DNA of 64,000 nt from JASLEW01 sp035544875. GTDB lineage: Bacteria; Acidobacteriota; Thermoanaerobaculia; Multivoradales; UBA5704. The translations under genes and the position numbers were made by a program. Below, piece by piece: positions 35,409 to 42,669 of this stretch (positions within the stretch are counted from its first letter, which is position 1; each line of letters begins with the position of its first letter). Where the stretch lies: positions 1-64,000 of the forward strand of contig DASZZP010000081.1 of the NCBI GenBank assembly GCA_035544875.1, read 5' to 3'. The notes below the pieces were generated by a model that was not told the DNA's origin, searched no databases, and was given only the letters and a program-made list of their open reading frames with translations.

Positions 35409-35514
35409 TCTTCCCGATTGTCACGGAAATGGCGATTGCGGGAACTATGTTCTTGAGCAAGGTACTTCTTGGTGAAATATTGTCGATATAGGTAACGACG
35501 ACAGGAGGGACGGC

Positions 35515-36813
35515 GTGGAGGAGAATCATCTGTCGCTGGAGATCCTGGCCAAGCTCCTTTCGGGGCGTCTCGAGCACGAGGAGCTGCTCGACAAGGTCGT
35601 GCCCCACCTGCTGGCTCGCTGCCCCGGCTGCCGGGAGAATCACCGGCAGCTGATGCAGATGAAGGACGAGGTCGGCCACTGGGACGAGGAAGTCGCGCTC
35701 CACGAGGGGCGCGAGGCGCCGCAGCTGCTCGAGCTGCTCGGCGGCCATCCCTACGAGGAACAGCTGCGCCTGGCTGAAGAGGACGAGGACCTCCACGCCT
35801 GGGGGCTCTGCCAGCTCCTGCTCAGGAAGAGTCGCGCCACGATCTTCGACGACCCCTCGCTGGGCGTCGACTACGCCACGCTGGCGGTCCAGATCTCGGG
35901 CCATCTCGGCGCGGTCTACGATCATCACTGGGTCCTCGATCTGCGCGCCCGAGCTTTCGCCTATCTCGGCAACGCGCGGCGGGTGCTGGGCGAGCTGCGC
36001 AGCGCCGAGGATGCCTTCTTCAAGGCGGCGCGGCTGCAGCGCCAGAGTCTGACTGGGAACACCCTCGTCGAGGCCGAGCTCCTGGACCTCAAGAGCTCAC
36101 TGCGGCGTGGGCAGCGGCGGCTGCCCGAGGCGCTCGACCTGATCGATCGCGCCCTGACTCTGTACCGCGAGAACCGCTGTCGCCGCGGAGTGGGCGCGGC
36201 TTCGCTCACCAAGGGCAAGATCCTCGAAGAGAGCGGCGAGCAGGAGCGGGCGATCGAAGTGCTGCGGGAGGGTCTGCCCGAGATCGACGATGCCGGCGAT
36301 CCGCGGCTCCCCGCCTATGCCCGCTGCAACCTGTTGCACTGCCTGATCCGAGCCGAGCGCTATGCAGAAGCCGAGCAGCTGTTGCCGGAAGTGCGCGCGC
36401 GGTTTGCCGAGCTGGCGCGTCCCCTGGATCAGGTGCGGCTGCGCTGGGTGGAGGGCAACCTCGACGCCGGCCTCGGCCGCGCGGAGCTCGCCGAGGCGGC
36501 GTTCCACGAGGTGCAAGGGGAGTTCGTGGAGCGCCGGATGGGCTATGACGCGGCCCTGGTGTCGCTAGACCTGGCGGCGCTCTATGCGCAGGCCGGGCGC
36601 ACCGAGGACCTCAAGCGGCTCGCCGGCGGCCTGATGCCGATCTTCGAGTCGCGCGAAGTCCACCGTGAGGCGCTGGTCGCCCTGCTGATGTTCCAGCACG
36701 CCTGCGAAGAGGAGCGGCTCACCGCCCAGCTCGCCCGCCACCTCGCCGCCTTCCTCCGCCGCGAGCGCTCGGGGGCGACCCAAACTCGCACGAACTACGC
36801 CGTGCAGCGCTGA
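35515..36813 (+). CDS. TPR protein with N-terminal CxxC (anti-sigma-like) domain
   Basis: The 432-residue protein starts with GTG 35515 (AGGAGG six bases upstream). Residues ~1-50 resemble the ZAS/anti-sigma fold: LSLEILAKLLSGRLEHEELLD then HLLARCPGCRENH. Residues ~110-420 form helical TPR-like repeats (ARAFAYLGNARRVLGELRSAEDAFFKAARL; GVGAASLTKGKILEESGEQERAIEVL; ARCNLLHCLIRAERYAEAEQLL). There is no membrane segment. Its leader shares TATAGGTAAC with the upstream secreted protein gene. A peptide-sensing or sigma-regulating role is inferred from architecture only. Confidence 0.8.
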   Translation: MEENHLSLEILAKLLSGRLEHEELLDKVVPHLLARCPGCRENHRQLMQMKDEVGHWDEEVALHEGREAPQLLELLGGHPYEEQLRLAEEDEDLHAWGLCQLLLRKSRATIFDDPSLGVDYATLAVQISGHLGAVYDHHWVLDLRARAFAYLGNARRVLGELRSAEDAFFKAARLQRQSLTGNTLVEAELLDLKSSLRRGQRRLPEALDLIDRALTLYRENRCRRGVGAASLTKGKILEESGEQERAIEVLREGLPEIDDAGDPRLPAYARCNLLHCLIRAERYAEAEQLLPEVRARFAELARPLDQVRLRWVEGNLDAGLGRAELAEAAFHEVQGEFVERRMGYDAALVSLDLAALYAQAGRTEDLKRLAGGLMPIFESREVHREALVALLMFQHACEEERLTAQLARHLAAFLRRERSGATQTRTNYAVQR

Positions 36814-36854
36814 CCAGCAGAGCGGGATAGATCTCGAATAAATCTCTGTCCTAC

Positions 36855-36873
36855 AGGAAGCGGGATCCTGTCT
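36855..36873 (+). terminator. Possible hairpin after the TPR gene
   Basis: ACAGGA and TCCTGT pair around AGCGGGA, within a direct repeat CTGTCCTACAG/CTGTCTTACAG. A second perfect 8-bp stem-loop, GGCAAGTT/AACTTGCC, lies at 36891-36911. Neither has a T-run. Confidence 0.35.
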
Positions 36874-36982
36874 TACAGATAAACCTTGATGGCAAGTTCA
36901 GGAAACTTGCCGCGGACCCTCACACGCCAGCGGGCTGCTCACCGGATCAGAGAGGCGGCTGGCTCTTTGCTAGGCTCCGTTC

Positions 36983-38095
36983 GTGGGGAAGCGAGAGCCG
37001 CGGGCCGGGGCGGAAATGAGGGGCGAGCTGCCGCTGCCGGGGTTCTTCGAGGGGCGGCGGGCGGGGGAGTGGAGCTACCGGCCGGATGCGCAGCGGCTGG
37101 TGGCGGCGGCGGAGTCGTGGCGCCGGGAGCACCGGCTGGCGCCCGCCGGCGACGACCGCCGGCGGGTGGTGCTGCTGCTGGTCGACATGCAGCGCGACTT
37201 CTGCTTGCCGGAGGGGGCGCTGTTCGTGGGCGGGCGGAGCGGCCGGGGGGCAGTCGCGGACAGCAAGCGCGTCACCCGCTTCATCTACCGCAACCTCGGA
37301 CATCTCACCGAGATCGTCTGCACTCTCGACACCCACTTCCCGCACCAGATCTTCTTCGCTTCCTTCTGGGTCGACCAGGACGGGCGGAACCCGACTGCGC
37401 ACCGCGAGGTCACCGCCGCCGAGATCGCCAGCGGCGCTCTGCGCCCCAGCCCGGCGCTTGCCGGCTGGCTGGCGGGCGGCGACTACGACTGGCTGGTGCG
37501 GCAGGCCGAGTTCTACTGCCGCGAGTTGGAGGCGGCGGGCAAGTACCGGCTCTATCTCTGGCCGCCCCACTGCCTGCTGGGCAGCGAAGGGCATTCGCTG
37601 GTCGGAGTGGTGGAGGAGGTGCGCCTCTTCCATGCCTACGTCCGCGGCGCCAGGGACTCCATCGAGATCAAGGGCGGTCATCCGCTGAGTGAGAACTACT
37701 CGGTCCTCGCGCCGGAGGTGCTGCGCTTGCACGACGGCCGCCCCCTCGCCGAGCGCAACACCCGCCTGATCGAGAGCCTGCTCGCCGCCGACGCGCTGCT
37801 GATCGCCGGCGAGGCCGCGAGCCATTGCGTCAAGTCGACCGTCGACGACCTGCTGGGCGAGATCCAAGTCCGCGACCCGGCGCTCGCCGGCAAGGTCTAC
37901 CTGCTCGCCGACTGCATGTCCGCGGTCGCGGTCCCGGACCCCGCACATCCCGGTGCGTTCCTCTTCGACTTCACCCCCCAAAGCAGCGATGCGCTGCGCC
38001 GCTTCGCCGCCGCCGGCATGCACGTCGTCGATTCCCGACAACCGATGGCGGGCTGGCCGGGAAGCGAGCGCCTTCTCGGCGCCCGCACCGGCTGA
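36983..38095 (+). CDS. Nicotinamidase/isochorismatase-family cysteine hydrolase
   Basis: The 370-residue protein has the family triad: Asp in LLLVDMQRDFCLPEGALFV, Lys region KGGHPLSENYS, and nucleophilic Cys in AGEAASHCVKSTVDDLL. Metal-binding residues appear in TLDTHFPHQIFF (DxHxxxxxF). Nicotinamidases convert nicotinamide to nicotinate. It is longer than typical (~210 residues) because of an N-terminal segment and an insertion at ~150-200. GTG 36983 or ATG 37016 may be the start. The 3' flank has CTGACCCGG microrepeats. Confidence 0.85.
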   Translation: MGKREPRAGAEMRGELPLPGFFEGRRAGEWSYRPDAQRLVAAAESWRREHRLAPAGDDRRRVVLLLVDMQRDFCLPEGALFVGGRSGRGAVADSKRVTRFIYRNLGHLTEIVCTLDTHFPHQIFFASFWVDQDGRNPTAHREVTAAEIASGALRPSPALAGWLAGGDYDWLVRQAEFYCRELEAAGKYRLYLWPPHCLLGSEGHSLVGVVEEVRLFHAYVRGARDSIEIKGGHPLSENYSVLAPEVLRLHDGRPLAERNTRLIESLLAADALLIAGEAASHCVKSTVDDLLGEIQVRDPALAGKVYLLADCMSAVAVPDPAHPGAFLFDFTPQSSDALRRFAAAGMHVVDSRQPMAGWPGSERLLGARTG

Positions 38096-38121
38096 CCCGG
38101 CTGACCCGGTTGACCGGAGAG

Positions 38122-38150
38122 TTGTTGGCGCCGGTCCGTTCGTGTAGAAT
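38122..38150 (+). promoter_or_regulatory. Predicted promoter of the rpsF-rpsR-rplI operon
   Basis: TTGTTG (38122-38127), 17-nt spacer, TAGAAT (38145-38150). It leaves a leader of about 135 nt before rpsF, which might hold autoregulatory structure. Confidence 0.55.
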
Positions 38151-38292
38151 CCGTCACCTTCGCAGCGGCGGGCCGGCCGCACCCCACGGGGGATCTCGCC
38201 CCGGGGGTCCGGCGTCGGGCGTCCGCCTTCCGTTCCTCTCTGTTCCGCGAGAAGCGGGACTGAACAAGGCCATAGGGAGGGCTTCCGCACCC

Positions 38293-38703
38293 ATGCGCAC
38301 GTACGAGTTGGTCTTCCTCGTCGACCCGCGGGTCTCCGACGAGGACGTGGTCGCGATGACCCAGGAATACAAGCAGATGATCTCCGCCGGCGGCTCGCGG
38401 GTGGTCAAGGAGGAGAGCTGGGGCAGGCGCAAGCTCGCCTACCCGATCGCCAAGCTGAACGAGGGCAAGTACGTGCTGCTCGGCGTCGAGAGCGACGGCG
38501 GCAAGAGCGCGCTGCCCGAGGTCGAGCACCGCATGCGGCAAAACGACAAGATCCTGCGCTACCTCACGGTGCGGACCGACGAGGACCTCAAGCGGGCCGC
38601 CTCCCGCCATCCGGGGCGCGTCCCGCACGTGGTCTCGCACGCGGCCGCACCGCACGCCGATGAAGGCTCGGCCGCGGCCGCTGCGCCGGGCGGGGAGGTC
38701 TAG
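38293..38703 (+). CDS. rpsF: 30S ribosomal protein S6
   Basis: The 136-residue protein starts MRTYELVFLVDPRVSDEDV and contains WGRRKLAYPIAKLNEGKYVLL and HRMRQNDKILRYLTVR, all S6 hallmarks. The C-terminus is extended by an Ala/His/Gly-rich tail beyond the ~100-residue fold. S6 binds S18 on the 30S platform. GGGAGG upstream supports the start. It is followed by rpsR (2 bp gap) and rplI, the usual order. Confidence 0.97.
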   Translation: MRTYELVFLVDPRVSDEDVVAMTQEYKQMISAGGSRVVKEESWGRRKLAYPIAKLNEGKYVLLGVESDGGKSALPEVEHRMRQNDKILRYLTVRTDEDLKRAASRHPGRVPHVVSHAAAPHADEGSAAAAAPGGEV

Positions 38704-38705
38704 CG

Positions 38706-38939
38706 ATGGCACGCCCGAGAAAGGTCTTCTATCGCCGCCGCAAGGTCTGTAAATTCTGCGCCGACAAGATCGACTACATCGACTACAAGGACACCAAGCT
38801 GCTGCAGCAGTTCATCCCCGAGCGCTCCAAGATCCTGCCGCGCCGTATCTCCGGCACCTGCGCCCGGCATCAGCGCCTCTTGCAGCAGGCGATCAAGCGG
38901 GCCCGCCACCTGGCGATGATCCCGTTCACCACCGACTAG
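38706..38939 (+). CDS. rpsR: 30S ribosomal protein S18
   Basis: The 77-residue protein has RRRKVCKFCADKIDYIDYKD and RRISGTCARHQRLLQQAIKRARHLAMIPF. The Cys residues (CxxC and TC) suggest the zinc-binding (C+) form. It is co-translated with rpsF. Confidence 0.98.
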   Translation: MARPRKVFYRRRKVCKFCADKIDYIDYKDTKLLQQFIPERSKILPRRISGTCARHQRLLQQAIKRARHLAMIPFTTD

Positions 38940-38976
38940 CTGCGTCCAGGCTAGCAGCGACCAGGAGACCGCCGAC

Positions 38977-39423
38977 GTGAAAGTGATCCTGCTCAACGAC
39001 CAGCGGCACCTCGGCAAGCGCGGCCAGGTGGTCGAGGTCAAGCCCGGCTACGGCCGCAACTTCCTGCTGCCGCAGGGGCTCGCGCTCGAGGCCACGCACG
39101 CCAACGTCAAGTACTTCGAGCAGCAGCGCGCCAAGATCGACGCCCGCCACGCCCAGGAGCGCGAGGCGGCGGCGGAGATCGCCGCACGCCTGACGGCAGT
39201 CGAGCTGTCGGTGTCCAAGCGGGTGGGGGAGACCGACACTCTCTACGGCTCGGTGACCGCGGGTGACGTCGCCGAGCTGCTCGAGGCCAAGGGGTTCACG
39301 GTCGACCGCCGGCGCATCGATCTCGCAGGGGGAATCAAGACCCTGGGCGAGCACAAGGTGCGCGTCGAGCTGCACCCCGAGGTTATCGCCGAGCTGGTCG
39401 TCACGGTAGTCAAGGCAGAGTAG
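38977..39423 (+). CDS. rplI: 50S ribosomal protein L9
   Basis: The 148-residue protein starts with GTG (AGGAG nine bases upstream) and reads VILLNDQRHLGKRGQVVEVKPGYGRNFLLPQGLA, the N-terminal L9 domain, then the long connecting helix and a C-terminal domain with GSVTAGDVAELL. It binds 23S rRNA near the L1 stalk. Confidence 0.98.
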   Translation: MKVILLNDQRHLGKRGQVVEVKPGYGRNFLLPQGLALEATHANVKYFEQQRAKIDARHAQEREAAAEIAARLTAVELSVSKRVGETDTLYGSVTAGDVAELLEAKGFTVDRRRIDLAGGIKTLGEHKVRVELHPEVIAELVVTVVKAE

Positions 39424-39485
39424 GCGCCGCCCTGGCGCCGCTCGCCGGACACCCGCCGCCCCGGCCATCCTGCCCCCCCTTACCC

Positions 39486-40868
39486 ATGGCGAGCGAACCT
39501 GGCGCTGACGAGCTTCGCCAATGTCCTCCGGCGCCGCCGGCGCCGCCGGCGATCGACGACTTCCTGGTCGAGCCGCCGCGCGCTCTCGAAGACTGGCAGT
39601 GGCTGTGGAAGGGAAATCACGAGTTTCCCATCCGCAGCCATCGCGGCTTCTGGGGCCACCTCCTGGTGGCCTGGAAACGCCTGCTGCGGCCGCTGGTCAA
39701 GGTCCCCCAGAACGACCTCTGGGACCGGCAGCGCACCTTCAATCTGATCCTCCTCGAGCACCTGCGCCGCGCCGAGGAGCTGCGCCACCGCGACGACGAG
39801 CGCATCGGCTATCTCGAGGCCCTGGGCGCCGAGGGCATTCAGGAGCTGATGCGGCACAACGACGCCCTGTTCGCGCGCGCCGACCAGAAGCTCGACCGCT
39901 ATCGGCGCGAGACGCGCGAGCTGCTCGCGAGCCTGGGCGCCGCGCTGGCCCAGCTGGAAAGCCCTCAGGGGAATGCCGCCCGTCCATCGCCGGACGGGCG
40001 GCCCGCCTCGGGCCCCGCTCCCGCCCGCCCCGCATCGGCTGCCCCCGTTCTCCCGGGTGGCGGCCGGCTCGCGGCGGCGCCTGCCACTCCCGCTCCTGAC
40101 GTCGCGGGCGCCCCTCTCACTCCGGAGGCGGCGCGCGAGGGGCTGCAACGGGCGCGCGAGGAGCACGCCTACTTCGAGCTCGAGCGCCGCCATCGCGGCA
40201 CCGAGGCGGAGATCCGCGAGCGCATCGCCCGCTACCTGCCCTTCTTGCACGGCGGCGGTCCGGTTCTCGACCTCGGCTGCGGGCGCGGCGAGGCCTTGGC
40301 GCTGCTCCGCGACCAGGGCATCGCCGGCCGCGGCGTCGACGGCAGCGCCCGCATGGTTGCGCTCTGCCGCGAGCGCGGTCTGGAAGCCGAGGAAGGGGAT
40401 CTCTTCGCGGCGCTCGCCGCGGCGGCGCCAGAGAGCCTGGGCGCGGTGGTCTCGTTCCACGTCATCGAGCATCTGCCGGCGGCGGCGCTCGATCGGCTGG
40501 TGCGGCTGGCCTGGCGGGCGCTGCGCCCCGGCGGCGTGCTGATCCTCGAGACCCCGAGCCCGCTGTCGCTGCTGGTCGCGGCCAGCAACTTCTGGCTCGA
40601 TCCCACCCACCTGCGTCCGGTCCATCCCGAGAGCCTGCACCTGCTCTTCGAGCTGGCCGGCTTCGACCCCGTCGAGCGCCTCGATCTGCGGCCGTTCCCG
40701 GCCGCGGAGCGGCTGCCGGAGATCGACCTGGCGCGGCTCCCTCCCGAGCAGCGCCAGCTGGCCGATCAGGTCAACCGCCTGCGCGACCGGCTCGACGAGC
40801 TGCTCTTCGGCAGTCAGGACTTCGGCATGATCGGCACCAAGCCGGCGCCGGAGCCACCCGGGCACTGA
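39486..40868 (+). CDS. Class I SAM-dependent methyltransferase with N-terminal coiled region
   Basis: The C-terminal half of this 460-residue protein is a methyltransferase: VLDLGCGRGEALALLRDQG (SAM motif I), GVDGSARMVALCRERG (motif II), VVSFHVIEHLP and LRPGGVLILETPSP. The N-terminal ~150 residues include an aromatic segment (DWQWLWKGNHEFPIRSHRGF) and a helical region. Such fusions are found in cell-surface polysaccharide biosynthesis; WbdD-like O-antigen methyltransferases share the HVIEHLP-type motif. The substrate is unknown. Located between rplI and an ABC ATPase. Confidence 0.82.
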   Translation: MASEPGADELRQCPPAPPAPPAIDDFLVEPPRALEDWQWLWKGNHEFPIRSHRGFWGHLLVAWKRLLRPLVKVPQNDLWDRQRTFNLILLEHLRRAEELRHRDDERIGYLEALGAEGIQELMRHNDALFARADQKLDRYRRETRELLASLGAALAQLESPQGNAARPSPDGRPASGPAPARPASAAPVLPGGGRLAAAPATPAPDVAGAPLTPEAAREGLQRAREEHAYFELERRHRGTEAEIRERIARYLPFLHGGGPVLDLGCGRGEALALLRDQGIAGRGVDGSARMVALCRERGLEAEEGDLFAALAAAAPESLGAVVSFHVIEHLPAAALDRLVRLAWRALRPGGVLILETPSPLSLLVAASNFWLDPTHLRPVHPESLHLLFELAGFDPVERLDLRPFPAAERLPEIDLARLPPEQRQLADQVNRLRDRLDELLFGSQDFGMIGTKPAPEPPGH

Positions 40869-40905
40869 GCCTCGGCATGACCAACTTCTATAGGCCCGCC
40901 CCGTA

Positions 40906-40911
40906 TAGAAT
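40906..40911 (+). promoter_or_regulatory. TAGAAT -10-like box upstream of ABC ATPase
   Basis: Part of TATAGAATAAT, 132 bases before the ATG. No convincing -35. Confidence 0.35.
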
Positions 40912-41043
40912 AATGGCCCGATCCGGCATCCTTCCAGGAGCCCGGCCGGGAGACCCCGGCCACCGCCGATAACCCGCGACGCTGGCCAGGCCCGCTATTC
41001 CCCCGGGCTGACGAGGCGCCGAGCAAGGAGTTGACGATCCCCC

Positions 41044-41706
41044 ATGATCCGCCTGCGCAACGTCGAAAAGGCCTACCCCATCTCGGGGGGCGCCACCTAT
41101 GTCCTGCGCCGCATCAGCATCGAGGTCGAAGAAGGGGAGTTCGTCACCGTCATGGGCCCCTCGGGCTCGGGCAAGACGACGCTGCTCTCGATCCTCGGCA
41201 TGCTCGACGCCGCCTGGACCGGCGAATACGAGCTTCTCGGCCATCCCGTTCACGCCATGAAGCAGAAACAGCGGGCGCAGCTCGCCAAGCTCAACATCGG
41301 CTTCGTCTTTCAGGCCTATCACCTGCTCGACAGCCTCACCGTGTCCGAGAACCTCGACCTGCCACTCTCCTACAAGGACGTCAAGCGGGCGGACCGCCAG
41401 GCGATGGTCGCCGACGCTCTCGACCGCTTCCACATTGTCGGCAAGAAGGACCTCTTCCCGTCGCAGCTCTCGGGCGGTCAGCAGCAGCTCGTCGGGGTGG
41501 CGCGGGCGGTGATCGCCAATCCCAAGCTGCTGCTGGCCGACGAGCCGACCGGCAACCTGCACTCCAGCCAGGCCGACGAGATCATGCAGCTGTTCAAGAA
41601 GCTCAACGACGAAGGCACGACCATCATCCAGGTCACCCACTCCGAGAGGAACGCCGCCTACGGCAACCGCATCATCCGCCTGCTAGACGGCTGGATCGTC
41701 GACTGA
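41044..41706 (+). CDS. ABC transporter ATP-binding protein, LolD/MacB type
   Basis: The 220-residue protein has Walker A GPSGSGKTT, Q-loop FVFQAYHLLDSLTVSEN, signature LSGGQQQLVGVARA, Walker B LLLADEPTGNL and H-loop VTHSE. The family energises lipoprotein export or macrolide/peptide efflux together with MacB/FtsX-like permeases. No permease is adjacent; the nearest candidate is the ADOP permease at 53499, which is likely independent. Confidence 0.92.
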   Translation: MIRLRNVEKAYPISGGATYVLRRISIEVEEGEFVTVMGPSGSGKTTLLSILGMLDAAWTGEYELLGHPVHAMKQKQRAQLAKLNIGFVFQAYHLLDSLTVSENLDLPLSYKDVKRADRQAMVADALDRFHIVGKKDLFPSQLSGGQQQLVGVARAVIANPKLLLADEPTGNLHSSQADEIMQLFKKLNDEGTTIIQVTHSERNAAYGNRIIRLLDGWIVD

Positions 41707-41743
41707 CTCGCGCGGCCCGCCGCCTTTGCCCGGATCGGGCCGG

Positions 41744-42388
41744 CTACCGCGCGGCGGGTATGCAGGCGAGACGGTCGCCGGCCGCGGGGGGCACCAGATG
41801 GCAGTGCAGCTCGCCCGGGGCGCCGGCGCCGGCGGAGCGCGGCGCCAGCGGGGCGGCATAGGCGACGACCTGGTGCCGGTTGCCGGCGGCGACGAGCATG
41901 CCGATCAGCCCGCCGGCGACCACGACCAGCATCCAGGCCCCGAAGGCGCCATAGCCATTTCCAAAGGCGTTGTCACCGCAGGGGTGGTTGCAGTCGGAAG
42001 AATTCTTGAAGACGAGGTAGCCCGGCAGGACGGCCGCGGCGGCGCCGTACCCGAGCCCTCTGCCGATGAGGAGTCTCTGCTCGCGCAGCACGCGCCGGAC
42101 CTCGGCGGTGGGGACGGTCCGCTCGCGGCCGGTGGAGTCGTGCCACGAAGTGACCTCCGTGCCGAGCCTCACCGCTTGGGCTTTCTGCACGATTTCGCCG
42201 CTGATCAACTCGATCGTCGCTGGCTGGCCGGCGAGGTCTTCGTTGATCTCCTCGAGCTTGGCTGGCGTCAGCGCTGCCGGTTCGCGCGCCGCCTTCGCCG
42301 GCGGCGTATAGGGATAGGGGGTGGCTGCGCTGGCGCAGCCCTGGGCCATCACTGCCGGCAGCAGAATGACGACGATCAAGCTTCGCAT
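41744..42388 (-). CDS. Exported hypothetical protein with one C-terminal TM segment
   Basis: I do not recognise this 214-residue protein. It starts with a hydrophobic export signal (LIVVILLPAVMAQGCAS; the Cys could be lipidated, though the lipobox is weak). A region with IELISGEIVQKAQAVRLG and VPTAEVRRVLREQR looks like a small beta domain. A hydrophobic segment, GAWMLVVVAGGLIGMLVAAG, follows a Cys-containing loop. GAGGAG lies 7 bases before the ATG. Upstream are two 31-bp-spaced hairpins. Confidence 0.65.
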   Translation of the reverse strand: MRSLIVVILLPAVMAQGCASAATPYPYTPPAKAAREPAALTPAKLEEINEDLAGQPATIELISGEIVQKAQAVRLGTEVTSWHDSTGRERTVPTAEVRRVLREQRLLIGRGLGYGAAAAVLPGYLVFKNSSDCNHPCGDNAFGNGYGAFGAWMLVVVAGGLIGMLVAAGNRHQVVAYAAPLAPRSAGAGAPGELHCHLVPPAAGDRLACIPAAR

Positions 42389-42405
42389 GCAAGTCTCCTC
42401 GGATC

Positions 42406-42456
42406 GAGCCCGCGTTCGCGGGCTCTTGCTCGGTCCGAGCCCGCAGTCGCGGGCTC
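42406..42456 (-). repeat. Two hairpins with 31-bp spacing upstream of the exported protein gene
   Basis: GAGCCCGCG/CGCGGGCTC at 42406-42425 and GAGCCCGC/GCGGGCTC at 42437-42456 start 31 bp apart, the same period as the fadD leader array. They end 18 bases before the gene start. The 42389-42669 gap shows nothing else clear. Confidence 0.7.
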
Positions 42457-42669
42457 TTGGTCTCGCGCGGTGGCGCGGAGTCCTCCGTGTCCTCTTCTCC
42501 CGTATCCGCTCGCCATGAGCAGCGAATCACAGAAATCAGAGCTGTGCGAATGCTGGTGAGTACCGCCGATCCCGTCTGAGGTTCTATCGATCGTGACCCA
42601 GCCATTGCAAATTGCAGCGCCGCGGTCCGGCATCCGCCGGCGTGCTGGATGCTCGGCCCGGGGTCGCCC

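Noticed and set aside
41044..41706. Pairing the ABC ATPase with the ADOP permease as one transporter
   Set aside because: They are 12 kb apart on opposite strands; ADOP permeases are found in many copies, so a link is unsupported.
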